Assembly: GCF_010731695.1 (NCBI RefSeq)
Contig: NZ_AP022586.1
Span: 3,596,001-3,660,000, forward strand
Origin: Mycolicibacterium litorale
GTDB lineage: Bacteria; Actinomycetota; Actinomycetes; Mycobacteriales; Mycobacteriaceae
Reading direction: 5' to 3'
DNA: 64,000 nucleotides
Below the pieces are notes generated by a model. That model ran no database searches and had not been told where the DNA came from. It saw only the letters and a program-made list of their open reading frames with translations. The translations under genes and the position numbers were made by a program. Below are positions 51,196-60,913 of this stretch, piece by piece (positions within the stretch are counted from its first letter, which is position 1; the number at the start of each line of letters is the position of its first letter).

Positions 51196-51450
51196 TCAGC
51201 CGGCGTCGAAGTACGAACTCTCCAACATGTCGTGGACGGCTTTGGCGTGCACCCGGAACGACCGGCCCACCCGCACAGCGGGCAGTTCACCGTTGTGCAC
51301 CAGGCGGTACACCGTCATCTTGCTGACCCTCATCAGGCTCGCCACTTCGGCGACCGTGAGGAATTGAGCCCGTGGCTGGCCGTCGGAGGCATTGCTGTCC
51401 CGCTTACCGCCAGCCGAGTCACGTGCCGATGGCCCGTTCATAGACGTCAT
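51196..51450 (-). CDS. BldC/excisionase-like small DNA-binding protein (Rv0500A-like)
   Basis: An 84-residue MerR-like single helix-turn-helix protein: LTVAEVASLMRVSKMTVYRL, then HNGELPAVRVGRSFRVHAKA. BldC proteins bind direct repeats cooperatively and control development genes. ATGs at 51465, 51450 and 51441 all fit; 51450 is taken by likeness to Rv0500A. It follows proC after a hairpin (CCAGCGG 51481-51487 and CCGCTGG 51496-51502). Confidence 0.87.
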   Translation of the reverse strand: MTSMNGPSARDSAGGKRDSNASDGQPRAQFLTVAEVASLMRVSKMTVYRLVHNGELPAVRVGRSFRVHAKAVHDMLESSYFDAG

Positions 51451-51480
51451 CGCAACCCAATCCATCAGGCGCGGGCAGTT

Positions 51481-51502
51481 CCAGCGGCTTCCCCACCGCT
51501 GG
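51481..51502. repeat. Short inverted repeat between proC and the BldC-like gene
   Basis: A 7-bp perfect stem, CCAGCGG and CCGCTGG, with an 8-nt loop. Weak without a T run; a modest terminator or operator. Confidence 0.35.
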
Positions 51503-51588
51503 CACCGACCCGTGCATACACGAGGAGAATAGCGTGGCGGATGGGGTTACTGCGACGGGTGTGGGCTAATCCATCGGAATTCGATGAA

Positions 51589-52461
51589 CTACTCTGATGT
51601 AATTCCTAGCTGCTCAGAGCGGGTTTTGGCGGCGTCGACCGCGTTGGCCACCGCCGCCCGGAACCCACCGCGCTCGAGTTCTCGCAGCCCAGCGGCGGTG
51701 GTACCGGCCGGTGAGGTAACGGTAGCGCGAAGCTGCGCCGCGGTGGTGTCCATTGCCGTACCCATGGCGGCATCGCCCACCGGTTGCGCGTCGTCGAGGC
51801 GCTCGAGCAGCATCGCCGCCGAACCGGCCATCGTCTGCACCACCAGGTCGGTGGCCACCGTGCGCGACAGCCCGTTGGCGACGGCGGCGTCCACCAGTGC
51901 CTCCACCATCAGGAAGAAGTAGGCGGGACCGGACCCCGACACCGCGGTGACCGCATCCAGCTGCGACTCGGGCACCGTCAGCACACCGCCGACGGAGTCG
52001 AAGATCGCCGAGACCTCCCGCAGGTGCTCCGCGGTCGCGAACCGGCCTGCGGCCAGCGCGCTGACCCCGCCGCCGACGACGACCGGCGCGTTGGGCATCG
52101 CGCGGATCACCGGCGCACCCGCGGGCAGCTTGTTCTCGTAGTACGCCGTCGACACCCCGGCCGCGACGGTCACGAAAACCTGTTCGGCGGTGTCGGTGTC
52201 GGCGTTGGCGGCGGCTTCGGCGATGTCGTCGATGACGTGCTCGACGTCGGCAGGCTTCACCGCGACGATGATGTAGTCGGCGTTGTCGATGGCCTCCACG
52301 ACGGAGGTGACCAACACGGAGTGCTTCTCGGCGAGGAACTTCGCGCGCTCCGGATACTTCTCGGCGACCACCAGATCCTTGACCTGCCTGCCCGCCCGGA
52401 GCATGCCGGACAGCAGTGCCTCGCCCATACTTCCGCCACCGATGATCGCGATTCTGGCCAT
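51589..52461 (-). CDS. proC: Pyrroline-5-carboxylate reductase
   Basis: A 290-residue enzyme, last step of proline synthesis. Dinucleotide loop AIIGGGSMGEALLSG, VIRAMPNAPVVVGGGVSAL and the signature VSGSGPAYFFLMVEAL. ATG 52461 is chosen over an in-frame start at 52473. The 138-bp gap to its left (51451-51588) holds one hairpin. Confidence 0.95.
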   Translation of the reverse strand: MARIAIIGGGSMGEALLSGMLRAGRQVKDLVVAEKYPERAKFLAEKHSVLVTSVVEAIDNADYIIVAVKPADVEHVIDDIAEAAANADTDTAEQVFVTVAAGVSTAYYENKLPAGAPVIRAMPNAPVVVGGGVSALAAGRFATAEHLREVSAIFDSVGGVLTVPESQLDAVTAVSGSGPAYFFLMVEALVDAAVANGLSRTVATDLVVQTMAGSAAMLLERLDDAQPVGDAAMGTAMDTTAAQLRATVTSPAGTTAAGLRELERGGFRAAVANAVDAAKTRSEQLGITSE

Positions 52462-52518
52462 GCGCCAAAGCATGGCACGTCCGGCGCGGGCGTCGTCATC
52501 CGGCGCGTCAGCCGTGGG

Positions 52519-53331
52519 TCACTGCGCGGCGGGCACCATCGCCAACTGCCGGCTCTGCACGACGATGCTGCCCTCGCAGTCGACCACGATGTGGTCCTCG
52601 TCGAACCACTCCTGGCCGATCTGCGTCGTCGTGCAGATGACCCGCAGCCACCCGTCGGCCGGGCGGGCCCTCAGATAGGCCGTCAGCTGCACCGTGGGCG
52701 CCCAGCCGAAGCGGTTGACCCCGAAGGTCACCGGAGCCGACACGTCACCGCACAGCAGCGCGAAGAGGACGTCCGGGGCGGCGTCGCGCGGCCGCACCCA
52801 GTACTCGATCACCGGCGGCCCGCCGTCGGAGCGCGGCGCCATCGTCGTCAGCGACGGCCGGATGTCGCAGCCGTGCGCGAGGTGCACGATGTCGGCCATG
52901 TGATGCCCCGGGCCGATCGGCTCCAGCCCGGGCGGCGGCTCCGGCGTCATCAGCGGCACCACCGGGTTCGCCGACAACAACGGGGCGACATCGTGCTCGG
53001 GCTCGCCGAGCGTGATCGCCGCGCGCACGGCGGTCCTGTCCCCCTGGTTGAGTTCGACGTCGATCAAGCTGACCCGTCGCCCGCGCTTGCGCACGGTGGC
53101 GACCACCTGCATCTCCCCCGGATCCGGCGCCCACAGGAAGTTGGCGGACACCGCGATCGGCTCGACGCCGCCGGCGTGCTCGATGCGAGCGGCGTTCGCG
53201 CACAGCGCCAGCATCGCGCCGCCGTGCACCTTCGGGCCGATCGTCCAGTGCTCGTTGAGCTCACCGCGGTACACGCCGTCGCCCAGCGCGGTCAGCGCCA
53301 TGGCATCGGCGAACAGGGTCGAACCGGACAT
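52519..53331 (-). CDS. TesB-like double-hotdog acyl-CoA thioesterase (Rv0499-like)
   Basis: A 270-residue protein built of two hotdog halves: the first around HWTIGPKVHGGAMLALCANA, the second around PVTFGVNRFGWAPTVQLTAYL. Such enzymes hydrolyse acyl-CoAs; the catalytic Asp/Thr/Gln set is not certain here. ATG 53331 has GGAGGA upstream. Confidence 0.83.
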   Translation of the reverse strand: MSGSTLFADAMALTALGDGVYRGELNEHWTIGPKVHGGAMLALCANAARIEHAGGVEPIAVSANFLWAPDPGEMQVVATVRKRGRRVSLIDVELNQGDRTAVRAAITLGEPEHDVAPLLSANPVVPLMTPEPPPGLEPIGPGHHMADIVHLAHGCDIRPSLTTMAPRSDGGPPVIEYWVRPRDAAPDVLFALLCGDVSAPVTFGVNRFGWAPTVQLTAYLRARPADGWLRVICTTTQIGQEWFDEDHIVVDCEGSIVVQSRQLAMVPAAQ

Positions 53332-53349
53332 GCGGGGGTCCTCCGTCGG

Positions 53350-54195
53350 TCAGCGCAGCAGGTGTTCCCGGGCGTACTGCAGCGATTCGCGCAGCAGTGC
53401 CTCGCGCTCGTTGGCGGTGCGCGCCCCGGACGTGGTCACCTCGAGGATCACATGCCCGCTGAAGTCGCCGCCCGCCAGCATCTGGCACACCTCGGCGGTC
53501 GGCTGGGTCCCGCGGCCGGGCACGAGGTGCTCGTCGGCCGAAGCGCCGCTGCCGTCGCACAGATGCAGGTGCACCAGGCCGTCGCCCATTCGCTGCGCCA
53601 TCTCGAGGGCGTCGGTGCCCGCGGTGGCCGTGTGCGAGAGGTCGAGCGTGTAGTGCGCGTGCTCGCCGTCCAGCGGGTCGTAGGACGGCGCGAACGCCGA
53701 GATGCCGGGCCCCGGCCTGCCGCCGCGTTTGCGCATCCGCTCGATCGAGGACTGGCCGCCGCCGAAGAACCGGTCGGCGCGGAACGGGAACATGTTCTCC
53801 ACCGCGACCATCACGTCGCTGCCCGCCTCGAGCTCGGCGACCTGCTCGCTGAACCCCTCGGCGTAGCGGCGCTGCCAGCGGAACGGCGGGTGTACGACGA
53901 CCGTCTGCGCGCCCAGTTGTTCCGCCGCGCGCACGCTGCGGTCGAGTTTCGGGATCGGGTTGGCCCCCCACACCCGCTGCGAGATCAGCAGACAGGGGGC
54001 GTGCACGGACAGCACGGGCACGCCGTAGCGCTCGGAGAGCTTGGCGACGGCGTCGACGTCCTGGCTGACCGCTTCGGCCCACACCATCAGCTCGACACCG
54101 TCGTAACCGAGGCGTGCGGCGTACTCGAAGGCGGCCTCGGTCCTCAGCGGATAGACCGAGGCCGTGGAGAGACCGACCTTGATCGCGGGGCGCAC
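53350..54195 (-). CDS. Xylose-isomerase-like TIM-barrel protein (Rv0498-like)
   Basis: A 281-residue sugar-phosphate isomerase/epimerase (IolE/EndoIV) fold. Metal-binding positions are seen in VAVENMF, TLDLSHTA, HLHLCDGSG and ILEVTTSG. The substrate is unknown; cyclic polyol or AP-endonuclease roles are both possible. It lies between the thioesterase gene and the Rv0497-like gene. Confidence 0.83.
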   Translation of the reverse strand: MRPAIKVGLSTASVYPLRTEAAFEYAARLGYDGVELMVWAEAVSQDVDAVAKLSERYGVPVLSVHAPCLLISQRVWGANPIPKLDRSVRAAEQLGAQTVVVHPPFRWQRRYAEGFSEQVAELEAGSDVMVAVENMFPFRADRFFGGGQSSIERMRKRGGRPGPGISAFAPSYDPLDGEHAHYTLDLSHTATAGTDALEMAQRMGDGLVHLHLCDGSGASADEHLVPGRGTQPTAEVCQMLAGGDFSGHVILEVTTSGARTANEREALLRESLQYAREHLLR

Positions 54196-54202
54196 AGGGT
54201 GA

Positions 54203-55252
54203 CTAGCCGGACTGCAGCAACGCCAGCGGCCCCAGGGTGACCAGCGCGCCCACCGCCACGGCGATCAGTGTGCTGCCGATGTCCTCGGTCTTGCGCACGA
54301 CGCGGACCCCGACCACGAGCCCGAGGATGACCAGCACCGACAGCACCAGGGCGACGATGTTGTTCCACTTCCACAGCTGGTCGAAGGCGATGAACAGGCC
54401 CGCACCGAACGCGACCGCGATGATGCACTGGCCGACGATCCAGGCGCCGCGCAGGAACGCCGACATGCGATCGGCAGGCGCCTCGTCGCGCAGGTCCTGC
54501 TCGTCGAGGTCGTCCTCGGCCAGGTCGGCCTCGATCAGATCGGCATCGTCGACGTCGTCGAGTTCGTCGTCGATGGTGTCGGTGTCACCGCGCTTGCGGG
54601 CGAGGTCGTCGGCGACGGTGCCGCCGCCGAACAGCGGGCCCGCCGACGACCGCAGGTAGGACGGCAGCTCGTCATCGTCGTCGTCGGAGCGTTCGAGGAG
54701 TGCGGGCTCGTCGAGTTCCATCGCGGGGTCGAGCAGGTCCGCCGACTCGTCGTCGTCGTCGATGAGCGGGTCGGGGCTCATGGCGTCGGCGCCGACGGCG
54801 TCCCGCTCGCGGGTCGTGGCCGGCTCGTTCTCGACGACCTCGATCTCGACGACCTCGACCTCGACCTCGTCCGTCTCGGGTTCTGCATCGGCAGGCTCGG
54901 GTGCCGGGGCCTCGGGCACCACCGGCTCGACGGTCTCGGTGACGTCGGTCGTCTCGGTCGCGTCGAGCTCGTCCGGGGCGGGGGTGACCTCCGGGGCGGG
55001 TTCGGTGAGCGTCGGCTGCGCGGCGCCGTTGACCGGGATGCGGCCGGTCTCGTCGGTGGTGGTGTCGCGGGGGCGATCGGTGATGATCGGGATCTCACCG
55101 GTGAGCTCGGCGACCGTCACCGCGTCGGCGTTGCCGCGGCGGCGCCGGCGCCTGCCCCCGACAGGAGGCGCGCCGATGGTGCCGTTCTTCGCCAGCAACT
55201 CCGCGACGGAGATCGGCCGGGTGCTGCTGGAGCTGTTCTCTGGTTCTGTCAT
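54203..55252 (-). CDS. Acidic disordered membrane protein (Rv0497-like)
   Basis: A 349-residue protein. The first about 260 residues are disordered, very rich in Glu, Asp, Val, Pro and Thr (repeating [15 protein letters not shown] runs); the last about 80 contain three helices ([59 protein letters not shown]). Thr-rich acidic tails in mycobacteria are often kinase substrates. The start overlaps the ppx stop by 4 bp. Confidence 0.82.
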   Translation of the reverse strand: MTEPENSSSSTRPISVAELLAKNGTIGAPPVGGRRRRRRGNADAVTVAELTGEIPIITDRPRDTTTDETGRIPVNGAAQPTLTEPAPEVTPAPDELDATETTDVTETVEPVVPEAPAPEPADAEPETDEVEVEVVEIEVVENEPATTRERDAVGADAMSPDPLIDDDDESADLLDPAMELDEPALLERSDDDDDELPSYLRSSAGPLFGGGTVADDLARKRGDTDTIDDELDDVDDADLIEADLAEDDLDEQDLRDEAPADRMSAFLRGAWIVGQCIIAVAFGAGLFIAFDQLWKWNNIVALVLSVLVILGLVVGVRVVRKTEDIGSTLIAVAVGALVTLGPLALLQSG

Positions 55253-56295
55253 CGTGTGTTGCCTTTAGTGGCAGTCGGGCTGAGCGCCTTGGGTCCAGCA
55301 TCCCGCACGGGCTTCCCCGCCGCGGCGAGTTCGTCGACACCGCCGACGCTGCTCACGAAGGGGCTGCCGTCGGCTTCACTGTCGAGTTTCCGCAGAATCA
55401 GGCCCTCCCGCAACGCCCACGGGCAGATGTCCACGGACTCGATACCGAGTGCCCGCATGCTTGCCTCAGCCACCAACGCTCCGGCCACGATCTGTGGCGC
55501 TCGCTCGGCACTCACCCCTTCCAATTCCGCTCGGTCGGCCGCGGTCATCCTAGAGATGAAAGCTATGAGCTGCCTCAACCCGGTCGCCGTCAGCGTCCGT
55601 TTGACCCGCGGCCCGGCCCCCGACGGGGCCGCTCCGGTGAGCCGCGCCAGGCTCCGGAACGTCTTCGACGTCGCGACGGTCAGGTCCGGATCGCCCGCGT
55701 CGAGCAGTTGTGCGCTGGCATCCGACAGTTCGGTGGCCAGCCAGTCGCGCAGCATCGCCACGCGGCGCCGGCCGGGCGGATCGTCGGGCAGCCACTCGCG
55801 GGTCAGCCGGCCGGCACCCAGCGGCAACGACAGCGCGACCTCGGGTTCCTCGTCGACGCCGTTCGACAGCTCCAACGAGCCGCCGCCGATGTCGATGTTG
55901 ATGATGCGGCCGGCGCTCCAGCCGTACCAGCGCCGCACGGCCAGGAACGTCAACCGCGATTCGTCGACGCCGCTGAGCACCCGCAGCCGCACCCCGGTCT
56001 CGGCGAGCACGCGTGCCAGCACGTCCTCGGAGTTGGTCGCGTCGCGCACCGCGGAGGTGGCGAACGCCATCATCTCCGCGCACCCGGAACTCGCGGCGAT
56101 CTTGGCGAACTCGTCGACGGTGTCCACGAGCCGGTCGGCGCCCTTGCGGGTGAGCTTGCCGGAGTCGTCGATTGCCTCGGCCAGCCGCAGCGACGCCTTG
56201 GTCGAGCTCATCGGAGTCGGGTGCCCTCCCCGCCGCGCATCCACCACAAGCAGGTGGACAGTGTTGCTGCCCACGTCGAGCACGCCCAATCGCAC
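55249..56295 (-). CDS. ppx: Exopolyphosphatase/GppA-family phosphatase
   Basis: A 348-residue ASKHA-fold enzyme: phosphate-1 loop [17 protein letters not shown], the activating Glu in [12 protein letters not shown] and phosphate-2 [12 protein letters not shown]. It degrades short polyphosphate or pppGpp, as Rv0496 (Ppx1). It is transcribed with the Rv0497-like gene and driven by a leaderless -10 box. Polyphosphate turnover links it to the phosphate theme of the window. Confidence 0.92.
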   Translation of the reverse strand: MRLGVLDVGSNTVHLLVVDARRGGHPTPMSSTKASLRLAEAIDDSGKLTRKGADRLVDTVDEFAKIAASSGCAEMMAFATSAVRDATNSEDVLARVLAETGVRLRVLSGVDESRLTFLAVRRWYGWSAGRIINIDIGGGSLELSNGVDEEPEVALSLPLGAGRLTREWLPDDPPGRRRVAMLRDWLATELSDASAQLLDAGDPDLTVATSKTFRSLARLTGAAPSGAGPRVKRTLTATGLRQLIAFISRMTAADRAELEGVSAERAPQIVAGALVAEASMRALGIESVDICPWALREGLILRKLDSEADGSPFVSSVGGVDELAAAGKPVRDAGPKALSPTATKGNTR

Positions 56296-56301
56296 GGTTC
56301 C

Positions 56302-56307
56302 AACCTA
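56302..56307 (-). promoter_or_regulatory. -10 box of leaderless ppx gene
   Basis: On the minus strand TAGGTT, then 6 nt, then GTG 56295. Confidence 0.5.
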
Positions 56308-56391
56308 GTCCGTCGACCCGGTGCGGCCACGCGCCGACACCCCTGTCAGGTGCGGCGCGGCGCCCCGGCGGGGCGGGTAGCGTTGACATCC

Positions 56392-57168
56392 GTGATGCCA
56401 GTCCATCCCGGCGAGGTGGAGCTCGACTTCGCCCGTGAGTGGGTCGAGTTCTACGACCCGGACAATTCCGAGCACCTGATCGCCGCGGACATGACGTGGT
56501 TGCTGTCGCGGTGGACGTGCGTCTTCGGGACGCCGGCCTGCCAGGGCACCGTCGAGGGCCGACCGGACGACGGGTGCTGCTCGCACGGGGCGTTCCTGTC
56601 CGATGACGACGACCGGGCCCGCCTCGACGACGCCGTCACACAGCTGACCGCCGAGGACTGGCAGTTCCGCGAGAAGGGCCTGGGCAAGAAGGGCTATCTC
56701 GAGATGGACGAGTACGACGACAAGCCCAACCTGCGGACCCGGAAGTACAAGGGCGCCTGCATCTTTCTCAACCGGCCGGGATTCCCCGGCGGCATCGGCT
56801 GCGCGCTGCACAGCAAGGCCCTGAAGCTGGGTGTGGAACCGCTGACGATGAAGCCGGATGTGTGCTGGCAGTTGCCGATCCGCCGCACCCAGGACTGGGT
56901 GACGCGGCCGGACGGTTCGGAGATCCTCAAGACGACGATCACCGAGTACGACCGTCGCGGCTGGGGTGAGGGCGGGGCCGACCTGCACTGGTACTGCACG
57001 GGCGATCCGGCCGCCCATGTCGGCGCGCGGCAGGTGTACGAGTCCTACGGCCCGGAATTGACCGAACTGCTCGGCGAGAAGGCCTACGCGGAGCTGGCGG
57101 CCATGTGCCGGCGGCGCAGCGGTCTCGGGCTGATCGCGGTGCATCCGGCGACCCGGGCGGCGCAGTGA
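56392..57168 (+). CDS. Cysteine-rich conserved protein (Rv0495c-like)
   Basis: A 258-residue protein with scattered cysteines in short motifs, [40 protein letters not shown] and WYCTGD. The set suggests one or two zinc or Fe-S sites, as in YkgJ/DUF3109-type proteins. Function is unknown though conserved through mycobacteria. TAGCGT at 56378-56383 lies 8 nt before GTG 56392; ATG 56395 is the alternative start. The next gene overlaps its stop. Confidence 0.82.
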   Translation: MMPVHPGEVELDFAREWVEFYDPDNSEHLIAADMTWLLSRWTCVFGTPACQGTVEGRPDDGCCSHGAFLSDDDDRARLDDAVTQLTAEDWQFREKGLGKKGYLEMDEYDDKPNLRTRKYKGACIFLNRPGFPGGIGCALHSKALKLGVEPLTMKPDVCWQLPIRRTQDWVTRPDGSEILKTTITEYDRRGWGEGGADLHWYCTGDPAAHVGARQVYESYGPELTELLGEKAYAELAAMCRRRSGLGLIAVHPATRAAQ

Positions 57169-57467
57169 CCGCCCAGGGGTTGTTCCTGTTCAAGCTGGTG
57201 CCGCCGCGGGCCGACTTCGCCCAGACCATGACGGCCGACGAACAGCAGGCGATGGCCGGCCACCAGGACTACTGGCGTGAGCTGCTCGCGGCCGGGAAGG
57301 TCGTGGTCTACGGTCCGGTGGCCGATCCGGAGGGTGTCTGGGGGTTGGGCGTGCTGCGCGCCGCGGACCGGGCGGAGGTGCTGGAGATCGGACGGCGGGA
57401 TCCGTCGATCCTCGCCGGCGTCAACACGTTCGAGGTCTTCGAGATCATGGGCGGGACGACGGGATAG
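57165..57467 (+). CDS. YCII-family protein
   Basis: A 100-residue ferredoxin-like fold: [13 protein letters not shown], then [20 protein letters not shown] with the conserved His and Asp. YCII proteins may be chlorinated-metabolite or dehydrogenase-related enzymes; the reaction is unknown. GTG 57165 overlaps the preceding stop as GTGA. In M. tuberculosis this place holds other genes (Rv0492c-Rv0494). Confidence 0.82.
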   Translation: MTAQGLFLFKLVPPRADFAQTMTADEQQAMAGHQDYWRELLAAGKVVVYGPVADPEGVWGLGVLRAADRAEVLEIGRRDPSILAGVNTFEVFEIMGGTTG

Positions 57468-57524
57468 TCCCGCTTCATCCCCAGCGGTGTGGGGCACGCT
57501 GCACGCCCACGACGCCGTGGTGTG

Positions 57525-57569
57525 GCGCTACCCGGGCGGGCGCACCCACACCACCCACCCGGGTAGCGC
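57525..57569. terminator. Bidirectional terminator between YCII gene and regX3
   Basis: Stem GCGCTACCCGGG at 57525-57536 is perfectly complementary to CCCGGGTAGCGC at 57558-57569, with a 21-nt loop. It sits in the middle of the 128-bp convergent gap and can stop both transcripts; there is no strong T run. Confidence 0.6.
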
Positions 57570-57595
57570 GCTGCACTTCCCGTCGCTGTGCGGCC

Positions 57596-58282
57596 TCAGC
57601 CCTCCAGCTTGTAGCCCAGGCCGCGCACGGTGACCAGATGCACCGGGTTGGCCGGATCGGCCTCGATCTTCGACCGCAGCCGCTTGACGTGAACGTCGAG
57701 GGTCTTGGTGTCGCCGACATAGTCCGCACCCCACACCCGGTCGATCAGCTGGCCGCGGGTCAGCACCCGTCCGCTGTTGCGCATCAGGTACTCGAGGAGG
57801 TCGAACTCCTTGAGCGGCAACGTGATCGACTCACCGTTGACGCTGACCACGTGCCGTTCGACGTCCATCCGGACGGGTCCGGCCTCGAGCACACCGTCGG
57901 GGATGCCCGCATCGTCGACGTCGGTGCCGCGGCGCAGCACGGCGCGGATCCTGGCGATCAGTTCGCGCGCCGAATACGGCTTCGTGACGTAGTCATCGGC
58001 GCCGAGTTCCAGGCCGACGACCTTGTCGATCTCGCTGTCCCGCGCCGTCACCATGATCACCGGAACGCTGGACCGGGCACGCAACTGCTTGCACACGTCG
58101 GTGCCGCTCATCCCGGGCAGCATCAGGTCGAGCAACACGATGTCGGCGCCCGCACGGTCGAATTCGGCCAGCGCCGAGGGCCCGTCAGCCACGATGGTGG
58201 TCTCGAACCCCTCCTTGCGCAGCAGGAAGGCCAGGGGATCGGCCAAGGACTCCTCGTCCTCCACGATCAACACACTGGTCAT
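57596..58282 (-). CDS. regX3: Response regulator RegX3
   Basis: A 228-residue OmpR-type regulator: IVEDEESLADP pocket, phospho-acceptor Asp52 (LLDLMLPGMSG), Lys in YVTKPYSARE, and winged helix LPLKEFDLLEYLMRNSGRVL with TLDVHVKRLRSKIE. It controls the phosphate starvation response in mycobacteria. ATG 58282 has AGGAGG upstream. It lies 15 bp after senX3. Confidence 0.96.
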   Translation of the reverse strand: MTSVLIVEDEESLADPLAFLLRKEGFETTIVADGPSALAEFDRAGADIVLLDLMLPGMSGTDVCKQLRARSSVPVIMVTARDSEIDKVVGLELGADDYVTKPYSARELIARIRAVLRRGTDVDDAGIPDGVLEAGPVRMDVERHVVSVNGESITLPLKEFDLLEYLMRNSGRVLTRGQLIDRVWGADYVGDTKTLDVHVKRLRSKIEADPANPVHLVTVRGLGYKLEG

Positions 58283-58297
58283 GGGTCTCGCGTCCTC

Positions 58298-59476
58298 CTA
58301 TTGGGTAGGTCCCTCGTCCGGATCTTCGGAGTGGGGGTAGGCCGGAATCGACAGCGTGAACGTCGATCCGGTGCCCGGCTGACTCCACAGCCGGATGGCT
58401 CCGTTGTGATTGGCGGCGACGTGCTTGACGATGGCCAGGCCCAGACCGGTCCCGCCGGTCGCTCGCGACCTGGCCTTGTCGACGCGGAAGAAGCGTTCGA
58501 AGACCCGCTCCTGGTCGTCCTTGTCGATGCCGATCCCGCGATCGGTCACCGAGATCTCGATGTTGTTGCCGCGGCGTCGCCGGCTCACCGACACCGAGGT
58601 CCCCCTCGGCGAGTAGGCGATGGCGTTCGAGACGAGATTGGCCAGCGCGGTGACCAGCAGCGGCTGGTCCCCCAGCACCTTGTAGCCGGTCGGCGCGTCG
58701 GTGGTGACCTCGATGTCGGCGTTGTCGGCGGCCACCTTGTGCCGCGACAGCGCCTCGGCCACCACGGTGTCGACGTCGACGGCGCCGAGGTCGGGCAGCC
58801 GCTCGGCACCTTGGAGCCGGGACAGTTCGATCAGCTCGCCCACCATGTCGGCGAGCCGGTGCGCCTCGGCGACCATCTTGTCGGCGAAGTGGCGCACGGT
58901 CTCGGGGTCGTCGGCCGAGGCGAGCAGCGCTTCGGCGAGCAGTCCCATCGCGCCGACCGGGGTCTTGAGTTCGTGGCTGACGTTGGCGACGAAATCCCGG
59001 CGAGTCGCTTCCATCCTCGCGTACTCGGACTGGTCGTCGACGTAGACGACCGCGAAGCGGCGGTCCGCTCCGGTGAGCAGCCGCACCGTGCCCCGCACCG
59101 ACAGCCCCGACCGGCCGGGGTGGGCGACCTTGCGCGGCGACAGATCGACCTGCACGTCCTCGCCGGTGCTCAGCGTGCGCTGCGCGGCCTGCCACGCCCG
59201 TTCGTCGAGCAGCCGCTCCCTGACCAGGCCCAGCTCGGCGGCCCGGGTATTGCTGTAGACCACGTCACGGAACTTGTCGACGACCACGATGCCGACCGGC
59301 GACGACGAGACGATGTGCGCGAGCATCTGCGACACCGTGATCCCCGCGGTCTCGGCCGCGCGCCTCCGACGGCGCTCCGCCACCCGCGGGGTGAGCGCGA
59401 CGCCCACTCCCACGCCCACCATCAGCGTGAGTAGCGCCACGACTGCCGTCAACAGCAGCGCGGAAACCACACTCAC
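58298..59476 (-). CDS. senX3: Sensor histidine kinase SenX3
   Basis: A 392-residue kinase: an N-terminal membrane segment (residues 1-30), a PAS-type domain around [20 protein letters not shown], HisKA with His168 ([13 protein letters not shown]) and the ATPase boxes [20 protein letters not shown] and [11 protein letters not shown]. It senses phosphate status through the Pst system and phosphorylates RegX3. GTG 59476 has a leaderless -10 box; candidate RegX3 sites lie upstream. Confidence 0.95.
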   Translation of the reverse strand: MSVVSALLLTAVVALLTLMVGVGVGVALTPRVAERRRRRAAETAGITVSQMLAHIVSSSPVGIVVVDKFRDVVYSNTRAAELGLVRERLLDERAWQAAQRTLSTGEDVQVDLSPRKVAHPGRSGLSVRGTVRLLTGADRRFAVVYVDDQSEYARMEATRRDFVANVSHELKTPVGAMGLLAEALLASADDPETVRHFADKMVAEAHRLADMVGELIELSRLQGAERLPDLGAVDVDTVVAEALSRHKVAADNADIEVTTDAPTGYKVLGDQPLLVTALANLVSNAIAYSPRGTSVSVSRRRRGNNIEISVTDRGIGIDKDDQERVFERFFRVDKARSRATGGTGLGLAIVKHVAANHNGAIRLWSQPGTGSTFTLSIPAYPHSEDPDEGPTQ

Positions 59477-59482
59477 GCGAAA

Positions 59483-59488
59483 ATCGTA
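59483..59488 (-). promoter_or_regulatory. -10 box of leaderless senX3 gene
   Basis: On the minus strand TACGAT, then 6 nt, then GTG 59476. A GTTCACC unit (59496-59502, minus strand) lies between -20 and -26. Confidence 0.55.
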
Positions 59489-59568
59489 CGCATGCGGTGA
59501 ACGTCATCCCAGCAGCGTGCGGCCAAATCGAGACAAGTCACAATTCGAAACGCAGGAGTTCGGCCGTC

Positions 59569-59590
59569 GTTCACCGGGTGTTCGTGTAAG
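59569..59590. promoter_or_regulatory. Putative RegX3 box upstream of senX3
   Basis: Two 11-nt units in tandem, GTTCACCGGGT (59569-59579) and GTTCGTGTAAG (59580-59590), of the same design as the site beside pitA. It lies about 93-114 bp upstream of the senX3 start and ends four bases before the gpm1 stop. It fits autoregulation of senX3-regX3. Confidence 0.5.
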
Positions 59591-59593
59591 GCC

Positions 59594-60340
59594 TTACTTC
59601 GCGCCCTGCGAGGCGACGGCGGCCGCCCCGGCCGCCGCGGCCTCCGGGTCGAGGTAGGTGCCGCCGACCACCTTGGGCTTCAGATCCGAGTCGAGGTCGT
59701 AGCGCAGCGGGATCCCGGTCGGGATGTTCAGGCCGACCACGTCCTCGTCGGACATGCCGTCGAGGTACTTGACCAGCGCGCGCAGCGAGTTGCCGTGCGC
59801 GGCGATCAGCACGGTCTTGCCCTCGCGCAGGTCCGGCACGATCGTCTGCTCGAAGTACGGCACGAAACGGGCGACCACGTCGGCCAGGCATTCGGTCAGC
59901 GGTCCGCCGTCGATGTCGGCGTAGCGCGGGTCGCTGTCCTGGCTGAACTCGCTGCCCTTCTCGATCGGCGGGGGCGGGGTGTCGTAGCTGCGCCGCCAGG
60001 CCATGAACTGCTCCTCGCCGTAGCGCTCCTTGGTCTCGGCCTTGTTCAGGCCCTGCAGCGCGCCGTAGTGCCGCTCGTTGAGCCGCCAGTCGCGGTGCAC
60101 GGGGATCCAGTGCCGGTCGGCCTTGTCGAGCGCGATGTTCGCCGTCGTGATCGCCCGGCGCAGCAGCGAGGTGTACAGCACGTCGGGCAGCCGGTCGAGA
60201 TCGGCCATCAGCTCACCGGCCCGCGCGGCCTCCGCCCTGCCCTTCTCGGTCAGGTCGACGTCGACCCAGCCGGTGAACAGGTTCAGCGCGTTCCATTCGC
60301 TCTCGCCGTGACGGAGCAGGATCAGCGTGGAATCTCCCAT
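59594..60340 (-). CDS. gpm1: Phosphoglycerate mutase (2,3-bisphosphoglycerate-dependent)
   Basis: A 248-residue glycolytic enzyme that interconverts 3- and 2-phosphoglycerate. [16 protein letters not shown] carries the phospho-accepting His; [15 protein letters not shown] and [14 protein letters not shown] complete the site. ATG 60340 is preceded by GAGAAG. It lies upstream of senX3 as in other mycobacteria. Confidence 0.95.
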   Translation of the reverse strand: MGDSTLILLRHGESEWNALNLFTGWVDVDLTEKGRAEAARAGELMADLDRLPDVLYTSLLRRAITTANIALDKADRHWIPVHRDWRLNERHYGALQGLNKAETKERYGEEQFMAWRRSYDTPPPPIEKGSEFSQDSDPRYADIDGGPLTECLADVVARFVPYFEQTIVPDLREGKTVLIAAHGNSLRALVKYLDGMSDEDVVGLNIPTGIPLRYDLDSDLKPKVVGGTYLDPEAAAAGAAAVASQGAK

Positions 60341-60382
60341 GGGTGGATCTTCTCACGGGGGCCGCGAACCGCACCTCGACCG

Positions 60383-60913
60383 TCAGGCCGAGGTGCCGTT
60401 CGCAGGCGGTTGACCGTCGGGGTCGTCGATGAGGTGACGGAACGCCCGGAGGTTCTTCAGCGACTCGCCGCGCGAGACCCGCCACTCCCACTCCTTCTGG
60501 ATGGACGTGCGGAACCCGAGTTCGAGCAGGGTGTTGAAGTCGGAGTCGACGGCCTCGAGCACCTGGCCGAGGATGCGGTCGACCTCGTCGGGGGTGACCG
60601 CATGCAGCGCCATCCGACCCACCAGGTAGATGTCGCCGACGTTGTCGAGGGTGTAGGCCACCCCGTAGAGCCGCCGGTTGCGTTTGAGCAAGAACCGGTA
60701 GACACCCTCGTGGTTCTCGTCGGGCTTGCGGCAGACGAACGCCTCGATCCGGACCGAATGCTCACCGATCGACAGGATCGTGTTGGTCTTCAGCCGGCGC
60801 TCGCCGGGCAGTTCCACGATGATGCCCGGCAGTCCGCCGTGGGCGCCCTCGTGGAACGTGTAGGTCAGATCGTGTTCTTCCAGGGTGTCGACGATCGTCT
60901 GCCGAACGCTCAT
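60383..60913 (-). CDS. YbjN-domain protein (Rv0487-like)
   Basis: A 176-residue protein with the YbjN fold, related to type III secretion chaperones: [20 protein letters not shown], then [19 protein letters not shown] and [17 protein letters not shown]. It likely binds a partner protein. ATG 60913 overlaps the mshA stop by 4 bp. The lysE-type gene Rv0488 seen before gpm1 in M. tuberculosis is absent. Confidence 0.85.
   Translation of the reverse strand: MSVRQTIVDTLEEHDLTYTFHEGAHGGLPGIIVELPGERRLKTNTILSIGEHSVRIEAFVCRKPDENHEGVYRFLLKRNRRLYGVAYTLDNVGDIYLVGRMALHAVTPDEVDRILGQVLEAVDSDFNTLLELGFRTSIQKEWEWRVSRGESLKNLRAFRHLIDDPDGQPPANGTSA

Noticed and set aside
51535..51570. 11-codon ORF after GAGGAG in the proC-bldC gap
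   Set aside because: Very short with no conservation evidence; the Shine-Dalgarno match alone is not enough.
56383..56388. TTGACA just before the Rv0495c-like gene as a -35 element
   Set aside because: A -10 at the right spacing would fall inside the coding region; TAGCGT at 56378 fits better.
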